A stretch of DNA of 64,000 bases from SIG447 sp045577075. Lineage in GTDB: Bacteria > Bacillota > Clostridia > UMGS1883 > UMGS1540. A program made the translations under genes and the position numbers. Positions within the stretch are counted from its first letter, which is position 1, and every line of letters starts with the position of its first letter. Of the stretch, positions 17,871-24,919 are shown piece after piece. Where the stretch lies: assembly GCA_045577075.1 (NCBI GenBank), contig JAZNHR010000002.1:1-64000 (forward strand), in the 5' to 3' direction. Below the pieces are notes generated by a model. It was not told the DNA's origin, made no database searches, and saw only the letters and a program-made list of their open reading frames with translations.

Positions 17871-18281
17871 TCAATTTTTATGAGCAGTACTTTTTATGTA
17901 TCGATAGCAAATATTGCTTAAATTTTTCCATGTATTTCCGCACCCGATGCGCGCTGCACAATCTTCCCAAGTCAGCCCATCTACAAATCGTAGTATAAAA
18001 ATCTGCCGTGTTAAACTATCCGGTATCCCCTCAATATAACGTTCCAGACGGTTCTGCTCGTGCATACACTGGATAAGCTTCGCCGAAATGATTGCCTCCA
18101 AATCCACAACCTCTGCTATGTACCGCGTGAGGCTGTCTCCTCCTCCCCCGCCGCCCGGCATCCCGGTAAGCTTCGGGATTGACGGCGCAACAATCTTCTC
18201 CCGTAGCCTTTCAAGCCTTGCCTTGTGCATCTCAATTTCCCGTTTCAAATAATAAAGCTGTGATAGCTCCCTTATCGTCAT
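17871..18281 (-). CDS. Phage late transcription regulator (DUF1492, sigma-70 region 4-like)
   Basis: 136 residues. The N-terminal half is a charged coiled coil (LSQLYYLKREIEMHKARLERL) broken by a Gly-rich loop (MPGGGGGGDS, residues ~41-50). The C-terminal half (IPDSLTRQIFILRFVDGLTWEDCAARIG) is a sigma region 4-type helix-turn-helix as in DUF1492/ArpU/RinA late regulators. These proteins activate the phage packaging and structural operon. The place directly upstream of the terminase and a candidate late promoter supports this role. Confidence 0.8.
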   Translation of the reverse strand: MTIRELSQLYYLKREIEMHKARLERLREKIVAPSIPKLTGMPGGGGGGDSLTRYIAEVVDLEAIISAKLIQCMHEQNRLERYIEGIPDSLTRQIFILRFVDGLTWEDCAARIGCGNTWKNLSNICYRYIKSTAHKN

Positions 18282-18340
18282 ATTGCCCCCCTAAACAGTT
18301 TCTAAGTTTTACTCATTATTCTTTACGACTGCTTGTCCAC

Positions 18341-18703
18341 TTACTCCGTCACCATGTCCATCTTCGCCCGGCATCTCGGGCAACCGTCTGAAAAGTAATC
18401 ATGCCCATATCTGTTCTTTGGTATTTCCTCGCCGCATACCGAACAGGCGTACCACTAGACCTTCCCGTCCGTCTTTTTCTCCCAGAAGCCATGCTTTACT
18501 TCTTCTAACTCTAAAGACTCTTCTTCTTTTACTTCCGAACCCGTCTCTTCCTCCGCCAAAAACGTCAGGTACCTTTTACACACGCCGTCAAGCGGCGCAA
18601 CACGTATAATCGTTTCCGGCGGCATGCCTTTAATGTTTTCCAAATGCCTGTCGCAATCCTCAAACGGGCAGAATCGGTTTACGCAGTATGTTATGTCAGG
18701 CAT
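18341..18703 (-). pseudogene. Zinc-ribbon phage protein interrupted by an in-frame amber codon
   Basis: The start is ATG 18703 (MPDITYCVNRFC), preceded by AAGGGGAG; upstream ATGs lie in the neighbouring gene. Codons 1-82 contain a Cys cluster (CVNRFCPFEDCDRH) and end HGFWEKKTDGKV; TAG follows at 18455-18457. The same frame then continues without a start codon for 37 codons: WYACSVCGEEIPKN, then DGCPRCRAKMD, to TAA at 18341. The two CxxC pairs, and the run from HGFWEKK into the ribbon, match the common phage 'HG.W.....CSVC...CP.CGAKM' type, so this was one gene. Either the tail is lost or the amber is suppressed. Other phage genes here also end in TAG, so general amber recoding is unlikely. 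Confidence 0.75.
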
Positions 18704-18881
18704 TCTGTGTCGCTCCCCTTCTCTTCTCATAGTTCTTTTTTCGCTCATACCGGTCAACCTCAAGCCAAGTCTTATGAAGCGCGTAGGCCATAGGTTTTTG
18801 GACATAACTTGCTTCCTTTGCTCTTTCATAATTATCGTTGAGCTTTTTCAAGACTGTCTGCCATCGCATTCGCCAATTCAT
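18696..18881 (-). CDS. Small phage protein, unknown function
   Basis: 61 residues with VQKPMAYALHKTWLEVDRYE near residue 28, a pattern that recurs in small proteins of clostridial phages. It overlaps the end of the Lar-like gene and the start of the zinc-ribbon gene by a few bases. The exact start is unclear: ATG at 18881 abuts a GAGAGG, while ATG at 18869 has a better-spaced but longer gap. No function is proposed. Confidence 0.55.
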   Translation of the reverse strand: MNWRMRWQTVLKKLNDNYERAKEASYVQKPMAYALHKTWLEVDRYERKKNYEKRRGATQNA

Positions 18882-19086
18882 CCTCTCTTTCTTTTGGTGT
18901 GCGTGGGTTCCACTTTTCTTCAGCTTCTATTGCCGTTGATTTTACCTCTGTGTTATTTCCGCAAGTGAAGCACTTGACGTAATAATAAGTGTTTACTAAT
19001 TTTCTGAACGCCTTATTTGTTTTTGAATGTACGGTCTTTACATATGCTTTACCACCACAAAACGGGCAAGGTAATAATTCAGCCAT
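18832..19086 (-). CDS. Lar family-like zinc-ribbon protein
   Basis: 84 residues. LLPCPFCGGKAYVKTVH at the N-terminus and YYYVKCFTCGNNTEVKSTAIEAEEKWN further on form the Lar/'restriction alleviation' zinc ribbon, with the usual EAIxxWN ending replaced by EAEEKWN. Rac-prophage Lar reduces EcoK restriction; for most phage homologues the name is only by similarity. ATG at 19086 (or GTG at 19089) overlaps the preceding TGA. Confidence 0.75.
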   Translation of the reverse strand: MAELLPCPFCGGKAYVKTVHSKTNKAFRKLVNTYYYVKCFTCGNNTEVKSTAIEAEEKWNPRTPKEREDELANAMADSLEKAQR

Positions 19087-19292
19087 CACCCCTCACCGCC
19101 TTTCAATAATTTGGATTTTTTAATCATACAAGGGGCATTATTGGGAAACTTAAAATTGCTATTGTTTTCGCATTCCCTTAAATGTTTGCACTCATTACAA
19201 ATCCCATTTACAACAGCCCATTGTACTGCTCTACCCTCTGCAATCTTATCTTCTGAATATGGCTTGTCAAAAATCACCAAATTGCTTTTCAT
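19086..19292 (-). CDS. Small Cys-containing phage protein, unknown
   Basis: 68 residues. A CNECKHLRECENNSN cluster near residue 32 and a later PCMIKK give four cysteines that could bind zinc. It overlaps both neighbours by four bases or so and reads in the same early/middle operon. No family recognised. Confidence 0.55.
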   Translation of the reverse strand: MKSNLVIFDKPYSEDKIAEGRAVQWAVVNGICNECKHLRECENNSNFKFPNNAPCMIKKSKLLKGGEG

Positions 19293-19591
19293 TCCTCCGC
19301 ACCGCCTTTCAATCTGTCATATCCTACCTCATCAGGACTATATGCAAATATTTCAAATTCATTAAATCTGTCTTTTGAAATAGCAATCCTGTTTTTCTTT
19401 TTAATATATTTTCTTATAGGTTCGCAACCGCCAACCATACCCAAATTATCACAATACATCACCCAAGAAAATGCCCCTGCTGCTCTTTGTAAATACCCTG
19501 CATAAGTTCTATAAAATCTTTCAGGATTGACAGGTATTCCAAACTCTTTTCTTATTCTTTCAGCCAATTTTATTACTTGCTCACTCGCCAT
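19289..19591 (-). CDS. Phage protein of unknown function
   Basis: 100 residues from ATG 19591, which has AAAGGTGG 6 bases upstream; the longer frame from 19624 has no SD. LAERIRKEFGIPVNPERFYRT at the N-terminus and YAGYLQRAAGAFSWVMYCDN near residue 30 suggest a compact mixed fold. It overlaps the MazG-like gene upstream and the small Cys gene downstream, so it is part of the same operon. No function is proposed. Confidence 0.55.
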   Translation of the reverse strand: MASEQVIKLAERIRKEFGIPVNPERFYRTYAGYLQRAAGAFSWVMYCDNLGMVGGCEPIRKYIKKKNRIAISKDRFNEFEIFAYSPDEVGYDRLKGGAEE

Positions 19592-19877
19592 TGTTACCAC
19601 CTTTCTCGGTTGGATGGTCGGCAAGTCGGGATTTTAACCGCTTAATCTTTTTGTCCATAGCATCGGAAATAACTGTACTACCCAATCCAAAAATCATTTG
19701 CATTTGTTCAAGCATAATATAACAATCGGCCATTTCTTCGATAATTGCCTTTGTGTTATCCATATATCGTTTGTACTTGCAGATTTCCTTTGTTAATTCG
19801 GCAAATTCTTCAATAGCGACATTCAACTGTGCTTCTGCTCCGTATGTTTCTATCGCTAGTTTCAATACCGCTTTCAT
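19581..19877 (-). CDS. MazG-like nucleotide pyrophosphohydrolase-fold protein
   Basis: 98 residues. AIEEFAELTKEICKY near residue 22 and IEEMADCYIMLEQM near 46 give the paired ExxE/ExxxD metal-binding helices of the all-alpha NTP pyrophosphohydrolases. Phage MazG-like proteins hydrolyse nucleotides and may adjust nucleotide or alarmone pools during infection. The role in this phage is not known. GGGGAA-type SD before ATG 19877. Confidence 0.75.
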   Translation of the reverse strand: MKAVLKLAIETYGAEAQLNVAIEEFAELTKEICKYKRYMDNTKAIIEEMADCYIMLEQMQMIFGLGSTVISDAMDKKIKRLKSRLADHPTEKGGNNGE

Positions 19878-19998
19878 TTCCCCTCATCTTCCTTTCTCAT
19901 ATCGAAATATGAATATCCGCTTCCACGTCAGCCCTCGCCTTTTATCGCATCGTTTTCCTGTTCGGAAAATTCAGCTTTTTCAGGCGGCGCTTCCTTCT

Positions 19999-20025
19999 CC
20001 CCTTCAAGCGTAACCGCTTGTGGGG
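19999..20025. other. Strong hairpin in a 154-base gap of the middle operon
   Basis: CCCC-TT-CAAGCG-TAAC-CGCTTG-T-GGGG forms a 10-pair stem interrupted by a small internal loop. It lies just after the stop of the gene ending at 20032 and has no T tract, so it is more likely an mRNA processing/stability structure than a terminator. The rest of 19878-20031 holds an E-rich open frame without a start codon and nothing else recognisable. Confidence 0.55.
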
Positions 20026-20031
20026 ACCCGT

Positions 20032-20298
20032 TTATAGCTCAATGGTTATGTTTGCCTCTTCCTTCAGCACCCTTTCCAAATCCGCAAGCTTCACATACCC
20101 ACGGCTTATGGAATCCGCCAGGTACTCTATGCCTTCATAAACACGCTTCAGGCGCTTTACGCCGTAGCCTTCGTTATCTCGCATCACGGATAGAAATATC
20201 ACCGTAGCATAGCGGATAGCATCGTCTGCCGCTTCCTTCTTGATACGCCGTATGTCCGATTCCCGGAGCTGTCTCGCCGGGTTTCTCTTTTTGCTCAC
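20032..20298 (-). CDS. Phage protein of unknown function
   Basis: 88 residues, Lys/Arg-rich at the N-terminus (MSKKRNPARQLRESDIRRIKKEA), then a helix-rich YEGIEYLADSISRGYVKL segment near 54. It resembles small helical phage proteins near replication modules. The start overlaps the upstream stop by four bases. An in-frame-like E/P/A-rich extension lies after its TAA in the -1 frame (to 19925), see findings. Confidence 0.55.
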   Translation of the reverse strand: MSKKRNPARQLRESDIRRIKKEAADDAIRYATVIFLSVMRDNEGYGVKRLKRVYEGIEYLADSISRGYVKLADLERVLKEEANITIEL

Positions 20299-20486
20299 TG
20301 TTCCGTCACCCCGTACACGGCAGGCACTTGCGAGGTTCCTGCCGCACCGTGCTTCTCTTCAAATTTAGCCTGTCTTTTTCGGAAAGCCTCCGGCGTTTCG
20401 TGCCACCCACACTTCTTCGGGCAATCCCGCACTGCCAGGATGTGGCACTTGCCGAACCGATTCCAATAGCAATCATTTTGCATCAC
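20295..20486 (-). CDS. Small Cys-rich phage protein
   Basis: 63 residues. CYWNRFGKCHILAVRDCPKKCGWHET at the N-terminus has four cysteines and two histidines in a spacing fit for metal binding (quoted in part: CPKKCGWHET). It is a recurrent type in Clostridia prophages without known function. It overlaps the genes on both sides. Confidence 0.6.
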   Translation of the reverse strand: MMQNDCYWNRFGKCHILAVRDCPKKCGWHETPEAFRKRQAKFEEKHGAAGTSQVPAVYGVTEQ

Positions 20487-20733
20487 TCGTCACCCCTTCC
20501 ACCTTTTCGAGTGCTACATGCCGTATGCTGTTCACATCCATATCATGCAGCACGGCAATATGTATCGGCTCCCCTGCCACTTCATCGAATGCCAGCATGT
20601 ATGCGTAGGGGTAGAATTTCACGCCCCGGTACCAAACACAAAGCTCCTCCGGCACGCTCTGCTTAATGCCGCCGATGCCTTGCGGCAGCACAGAAACCTT
20701 TTGGCATATGTCTAAATAGGTTTTACGCTCCAT
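20473..20733 (-). CDS. Phage protein of unknown function
   Basis: 86 residues from ATG 20733, with AAAGGGAAG upstream; a longer frame to 20793 has no SD and would run into the origin-like repeats. VWYRGVKFYPYAYMLAFDE near residue 30 and HIAVLHDMDVNSIRHVALEKVEG near the C-terminus are seen in small phage proteins encoded beside replication genes. It is the first gene after the repeat array. Confidence 0.6.
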   Translation of the reverse strand: MERKTYLDICQKVSVLPQGIGGIKQSVPEELCVWYRGVKFYPYAYMLAFDEVAGEPIHIAVLHDMDVNSIRHVALEKVEGVTSDAK

Positions 20734-20771
20734 AATCACTTCCCTTTCTTGGTTGTTACCACTCTTTTTAC

Positions 20772-20966
20772 TACCGGTTACCAAACCGGTCACACAAAAA
20801 GTCTTGATTTTACTGGGTTTTTCAAGCGAAGTAACCGGTGTAACCGGTGTAACCGCCTCTTTTTAATTTCTACACGCGTGAGGCGCATATACAAATTTGA
20901 AAATTATATATATTTCTCTATATAAAGATTGTTGTTTTTACCGGTTACTACCGGTTACCCGGTTAC
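20772..20966. repeat. Inverted iteron arrays around an AT-rich core: candidate phage replication origin
   Basis: One arm holds GTAACCGGT at 20831-20839, again at 20840-20848, and GTAACCG at 20849-20855. The other arm holds TACCGGTTAC at 20939-20948 and 20949-20958 and CCGGTTAC at 20959-20966. A further TACCGGTTAC lies at 20772-20781 and ACCGGT at 20785-20790. Between the arms, 20858-20938 is an ~80-base AT-rich stretch (e.g. ATTATATATATTTCTCTATA). The array sits directly after the DUF927/primase genes, where phage origins often lie. The gap 20734-20968 holds no gene. Origin function is inferred. Confidence 0.65.
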
Positions 20967-20968
20967 GG

Positions 20969-22822
20969 CTAGTCAGGCAGGTCGCTCACATCATAGCGCG
21001 GCAAATCCAAAGCAGAAAACATATCTTTTTTTATACAAACACAGCGTATTGTGCTTCCTGCTATCTTTGCCGTCTTGGTATTTCTCTCGCTTGCACAATT
21101 CAACGCTCCCATCCGCTTCGCCCACGCCAGAAACGCCGTAGAATTAAAGCCCTCGTTTTGCATTTCCCGGTCAAAAACGGACTTAATGATGTAAACGCAG
21201 TCGTCCTCCACCTTGCCCCAGACCTCGCCCTGATAGTCGCCGAAGTCGTTGGTCTTAAATCGGTTAGGGTTCCTGGTCACAAGCTCAAAAATATAATTGT
21301 ACGCGCGGATATTGGCATTTACGTCGTCCTTCTTCGTCATAATCTCCGCCATGTCCTCCACCGTTAAATTGCAACCGTCTTTAAAAATCAGTTCCGTGGC
21401 GATCTGGTCCGCCGCCAAAATTGCGGAAGCGGATGCCGCCTGCTTGTCTGTGGAATCAGAAGCAAGAAGTGCCCGGAAGTAGTCCTTTTGCAGGGCACTG
21501 ACACGCTCGCACGCCCCATCTGTCTGCAAATACTCAACAAATTCGCGCCCTGCAAAGCCGTAATTCGCCTGCATTACCGCGCAAATGCCTACTAAATCCG
21601 AATAGACCTTGTCCGCACATTCAAATTCGATAATGCGGTTTACGGCACCGCCGCCGCTATTCGCGCTCGATATCGGATGCTCTCCGTTTGTTATGATGCA
21701 GTTCTTCCACGTATTCGTTCTTTGCAGGCCGCCTGTTTTGGCGCCGCGCGTTCTGCCTACACCTTCTGTCAGCTGATAGATAAGCTTATCAAAATCCCGG
21801 ATGCCTGCACTGGATTGAATCTGCAATTCGTCAATGCACATGGGGAGGTTGTTCAGGAAGGAAGCCGTCATTTCCTGTCCCACAAGGGTACTGTTAAAGG
21901 TGGTAATATATTCCCCCATCTTCGGGCAGCCCCATACGCTTGTAGCAATCATAAGGCCCACGGTTTTCCCTGTTTCCGTTCCACCCCAGGCATGGAGAAA
22001 AAACGGCAAAAGACCGCAGGGCTGTAAAATAACGCTTGCGAAGGATGCCGCAAGGAATAATCTGCCGGGTCCTTCTTCTTTTCGCAGGCTCCGCATGGCA
22101 GAAAGCCATGCTTCCCTGTCACCTTCGCATTTTACGGCGTTAAAAATGTGCTTAAAGTTTGTTTCTCCGTCAAAGGCCAAATCGTTTACATACGGCGAAA
22201 AGCCGTGCTCGCCGACCCAGCCAAGCCTGCCAACGGACTTTTGCTCCGGGATTTCATTGTAGTTTAGCTGTTCCATTTCCAGCAAATAGGTAGACAGCGC
22301 CTTCGCATTCTCACTGTTTACCATAATGCCGCTTGCCGCCAGCTGTAAGATGCTGCTGCTCGATGCAATGACTGACTTTTCCACGATAATCGTCCGCCAA
22401 GTTCTCCCCTTCTTATACGAAATTTTCAGCCGTTCCTCGCCTGTGTCAATGTTTACGAGCCGTTGCACCGGCATAATGGGATGACGGCAAATAATTTGCT
22501 CATAGCCGTATTTATCCGAGGTGGCAACACCGTATTCGTCGCATATGTACTGCCCCGAAAAAAGCTCGATTTCCTGTCCCTCAAATTGCGTTGCATTTTC
22601 CAGTATAATGCCGTTTTTCTTCTGCACCGTTTCCAAAAAGGCGTTCCAAAGTCCGATAAAGCCCCGAACGCCCACGCTGGCCGCCTGTGCCTTCATTCTT
22701 TCGCGCATCTGCCCCAGTTTAAATTTGTCATCCTGAAACTGATACAAGAAAAGATATGGTGCGGAGGTTTCGTAAAAGTCCTCTGCCGTATATTCCGGTA
22801 TTTCAATCAGTTCTGTGTGCAT
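20969..22822 (-). CDS. DUF927-type replicative helicase/primase-associated ATPase
   Basis: 617 residues from ATG 22822, nine bases after GGAGG; ATG 22828 is an alternative. The C-terminal half is DUF927-like, with Walker A WGGTETGKTVGL near residue 280, a PMCIDELQI Walker B near 328, and the GVGRTRGAKTGGLQ and ITNGEHPIS motifs near 350-385 (sensor region). These proteins act with an adjacent CHC2 zinc-finger protein as a split primase-helicase in many Firmicutes phages. The start overlaps the CHC2 gene by 20 bases. The 3' end borders the iteron array. Confidence 0.85.
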   Translation of the reverse strand: MHTELIEIPEYTAEDFYETSAPYLFLYQFQDDKFKLGQMRERMKAQAASVGVRGFIGLWNAFLETVQKKNGIILENATQFEGQEIELFSGQYICDEYGVATSDKYGYEQIICRHPIMPVQRLVNIDTGEERLKISYKKGRTWRTIIVEKSVIASSSSILQLAASGIMVNSENAKALSTYLLEMEQLNYNEIPEQKSVGRLGWVGEHGFSPYVNDLAFDGETNFKHIFNAVKCEGDREAWLSAMRSLRKEEGPGRLFLAASFASVILQPCGLLPFFLHAWGGTETGKTVGLMIATSVWGCPKMGEYITTFNSTLVGQEMTASFLNNLPMCIDELQIQSSAGIRDFDKLIYQLTEGVGRTRGAKTGGLQRTNTWKNCIITNGEHPISSANSGGGAVNRIIEFECADKVYSDLVGICAVMQANYGFAGREFVEYLQTDGACERVSALQKDYFRALLASDSTDKQAASASAILAADQIATELIFKDGCNLTVEDMAEIMTKKDDVNANIRAYNYIFELVTRNPNRFKTNDFGDYQGEVWGKVEDDCVYIIKSVFDREMQNEGFNSTAFLAWAKRMGALNCASERNTKTAKIAGSTIRCVCIKKDMFSALDLPRYDVSDLPD

Positions 22823-23363
22823 AGTCATACACCTCCATTTCCGCACAGTCTAATGCGTACGCCTGATACGCTGTTTTTTGTAATGCCTCTATAAAAAGCG
22901 GATGCCAGTCCTCGCCCGGCGTTGCCGGAGCATACGCTCTCTTATTTCTGTCAAGCCGAACCCATGCAGAAAAGGCAGCATCATATTTTTCTTGTACTGC
23001 CCGCCGTTCTTCCTCCGCTTTTTTCAGTTCGCGCTTTCGCATAAAGGAACGTCTTGCAAGGTCGAGCTGTTTTCGTCTGTCTGTCTTCTCGCCGATGGGA
23101 AGCCCCAGCGCAAAATCAGCATTGATTTTTTCGATTGCTTCTCTAAACGGTATGCCAAAATAGCGCATGACAAACGTAATAACATCCCCACCATCGCCGC
23201 AGCCAAAGCAGTAATATCCTTTGTCGGCGTCATACGCCTTAAAGCTTGCCGTTTTTTCGCTGTGAAAGGGGCATCGTGCAAAGCCGTGGTCATTGACCGC
23301 TATGCCGTATGTCCCAAGTACCTGTCGCATGGTAAGCTGTTCTTTGATTGCTTCCGCAAACAC
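22803..23363 (-). CDS. CHC2 zinc-finger DNA primase-like protein
   Basis: 186 residues. The CHC2 ribbon is clear: ARCPFHSEKTASFKA near residue 29 and YYCFGCGDGGDVITFV near 51, giving Cys-His-Cys-Cys ligands as in DnaG N-termini. The rest is helical and charged; there is no TOPRIM domain, so RNA synthesis must come from the partner DUF927 protein or the host. It starts 3 bases after the ERCC4 nuclease stop and is coupled to the helicase gene. Confidence 0.88.
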   Translation of the reverse strand: MFAEAIKEQLTMRQVLGTYGIAVNDHGFARCPFHSEKTASFKAYDADKGYYCFGCGDGGDVITFVMRYFGIPFREAIEKINADFALGLPIGEKTDRRKQLDLARRSFMRKRELKKAEEERRAVQEKYDAAFSAWVRLDRNKRAYAPATPGEDWHPLFIEALQKTAYQAYALDCAEMEVYDYAHRTD

Positions 23364-23365
23364 AC

Positions 23366-23875
23366 CTAGTCTCCTTTCAGCCAGTTTCGCAGCCTATAAT
23401 AGAACAAATTAAAAATCATGCTCCCCGTTTCCTCCGGCCTGCAAAATATTATTTGCAGCTTGTATTTATCCTGCCATGAAAGAAGCGTTCCGAGGAAGCT
23501 TTTGGGGTCTAGGCGGCTTATATAATTGTGCGCCCGGATGTCCGCCCAAGAAGCTCCCTCTATAAGAAGTACTACACGGGTTCCACGTGCCTTCGCGCGC
23601 AGAAATTCATTTTCAAGACGGCTTCTGTCTATTGTGATATTTCCGGCAAGCTCGTCCAGGTTTGCCTTGCGCTCAACGCAAAGCACATCTTCAAAAGTGT
23701 TTTCGCCCACCATGAAAGAATAATCCCCAACATCCAGTTTCCGTTTTGTATACGGAATTTTCTTCTTATCAAAAAAATCAAGGATGTTGCCGTTAACCTG
23801 CTCGCGAGTGTCACAAAGCACAAGAATATTTTTCAGTTTTTCCTTAATTTCTTTTTCCGTGTAAAACTTCCGCAT
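23366..23875 (-). CDS. ERCC4-domain nuclease
   Basis: 169 residues. ILVLCDTREQ near residue 17 and CVERKANLDELAGNITIDRSR near 69 are the GDxnERKx3D core of XPF/Mus81-family nucleases (here D..ERK..D). It likely cuts branched DNA during recombination-dependent phage replication. It is part of a block with Sak4-like ATPase, PD-(D/E)XK nuclease and DUF669-like protein. Confidence 0.88.
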   Translation of the reverse strand: MRKFYTEKEIKEKLKNILVLCDTREQVNGNILDFFDKKKIPYTKRKLDVGDYSFMVGENTFEDVLCVERKANLDELAGNITIDRSRLENEFLRAKARGTRVVLLIEGASWADIRAHNYISRLDPKSFLGTLLSWQDKYKLQIIFCRPEETGSMIFNLFYYRLRNWLKGD

Positions 23876-23884
23876 TTCCTCCCC

Positions 23885-24310
23885 CTAGTACGGCAAATCG
23901 TCTTCGACTTCTGCGTTTTCCAGTTTGGTAACTACCGCCCTGTCCGGTCTCGCGCCTGTCCACGGCGGAAGCCCGATTGCTTTTTCCTGATTGATAAAAT
24001 ACTTGACACGCAAGTAGCCATCCTCGTTCTTTTCAAGTCTGGCCGCGCCCAAAGCACCGACCCATGCAGGCAGTTGAAAATCTCCCTCTTCAATATCAAA
24101 GCTGTCAAAAAAATCTGTCATGTTTCGATTAAACCAGTTGTTTTTTACAATGAAGTGTTTAATGCTCATGTCACTGCCGGAGGGCTTGAGTGTTAAAATA
24201 AGCATGGCATTTCCTTTACTGGAAACACCTTCCTCCGCACTTAAAATGACGACTCTGTGGTCGCCCGGCTCTATGCGAACCGCTTCTTCTCTTTGATAAC
24301 CCCAGTCCAT
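23885..24310 (-). CDS. DUF669-like phage protein with SSB-like acidic tip
   Basis: 141 residues. VILSAEEGVSSKGNAMLILTL near residue 21 and a later LPAWVGALGAARLE fit DUF669 proteins, found next to phage recombination ATPases. The chain ends VEDDLPY, which is close to the DDDLPF tip of the chromosomal SSB encoded later in this window; such tips recruit replication proteins. An ssDNA-binding role is therefore plausible but inferred. SD AGGAGG before ATG 24310. Confidence 0.7.
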   Translation of the reverse strand: MDWGYQREEAVRIEPGDHRVVILSAEEGVSSKGNAMLILTLKPSGSDMSIKHFIVKNNWFNRNMTDFFDSFDIEEGDFQLPAWVGALGAARLEKNEDGYLRVKYFINQEKAIGLPPWTGARPDRAVVTKLENAEVEDDLPY

Positions 24311-24322
24311 ATTTTTTACCTC

Positions 24323-24919
24323 CTAATATTTTGATTTCCAATTTTCAAAGTAAATGTCTGTAAGGCCCTGCATTTCAAGAAATGCCAGAAACCCTGCAAT
24401 TTCATTTTCAATCGGTGTCACGTCCTCCGGACGATAAACTTCCCGGTAAACGTCTTTACCATTTGAGATAATATACGCAAACCGCTTTGCCTCCGGACAA
24501 AGAGCGAAGTACATAGGATGCTGCGGCGAATCTGCATACTTCCCATAGTGGTATGTCTTGCTGAATTTTATGTCGTATATAGTGCCGCCCCGAAGGACGT
24601 CCAAAATTCCATACAGCATAAAATTCATGCCGAAAACCTTCATGTCTCTGGAAAGCTTCACTTGAAACGCTCCGCCTTGTACCTGCTCAGCCACGCCCAG
24701 GATTCCCTTCTCCCACTTGTGCCCTACCGGCGGTAATGCACCTTCGCACGCCGCTGTCACCATATTTTCAAACTGCTGCCCATCAAGCATTGCACGGGTA
24801 GGCTTTGTTTTTTTTCGATACAGTGTCTGCAAAAAATCTGCGTAGCCATTATCCGTTTTATAAATCCAACCCCATGCGGACAAGAGACTTTGCGTTATCA
24901 GATACTTATTTTTGCTCAT
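24323..24919 (-). CDS. PD-(D/E)XK superfamily nuclease (RecB/Cas4-like, phage)
   Basis: 198 residues from ATG 24919 (GTGAGG nine bases upstream); the ATG at 24952 lies inside the preceding gene. LDGQQFENMVTAACEG near residue 46 supplies the conserved Glu, YGILDVLRGGTIYDIKFSK near 103-121 the D...DxK core, and QHPMYFALCPEAKRFAYII the following helix and strand. It probably resects or processes ends for the adjacent Sak4-like annealing protein. Confidence 0.8.
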   Translation of the reverse strand: MSKNKYLITQSLLSAWGWIYKTDNGYADFLQTLYRKKTKPTRAMLDGQQFENMVTAACEGALPPVGHKWEKGILGVAEQVQGGAFQVKLSRDMKVFGMNFMLYGILDVLRGGTIYDIKFSKTYHYGKYADSPQHPMYFALCPEAKRFAYIISNGKDVYREVYRPEDVTPIENEIAGFLAFLEMQGLTDIYFENWKSKY

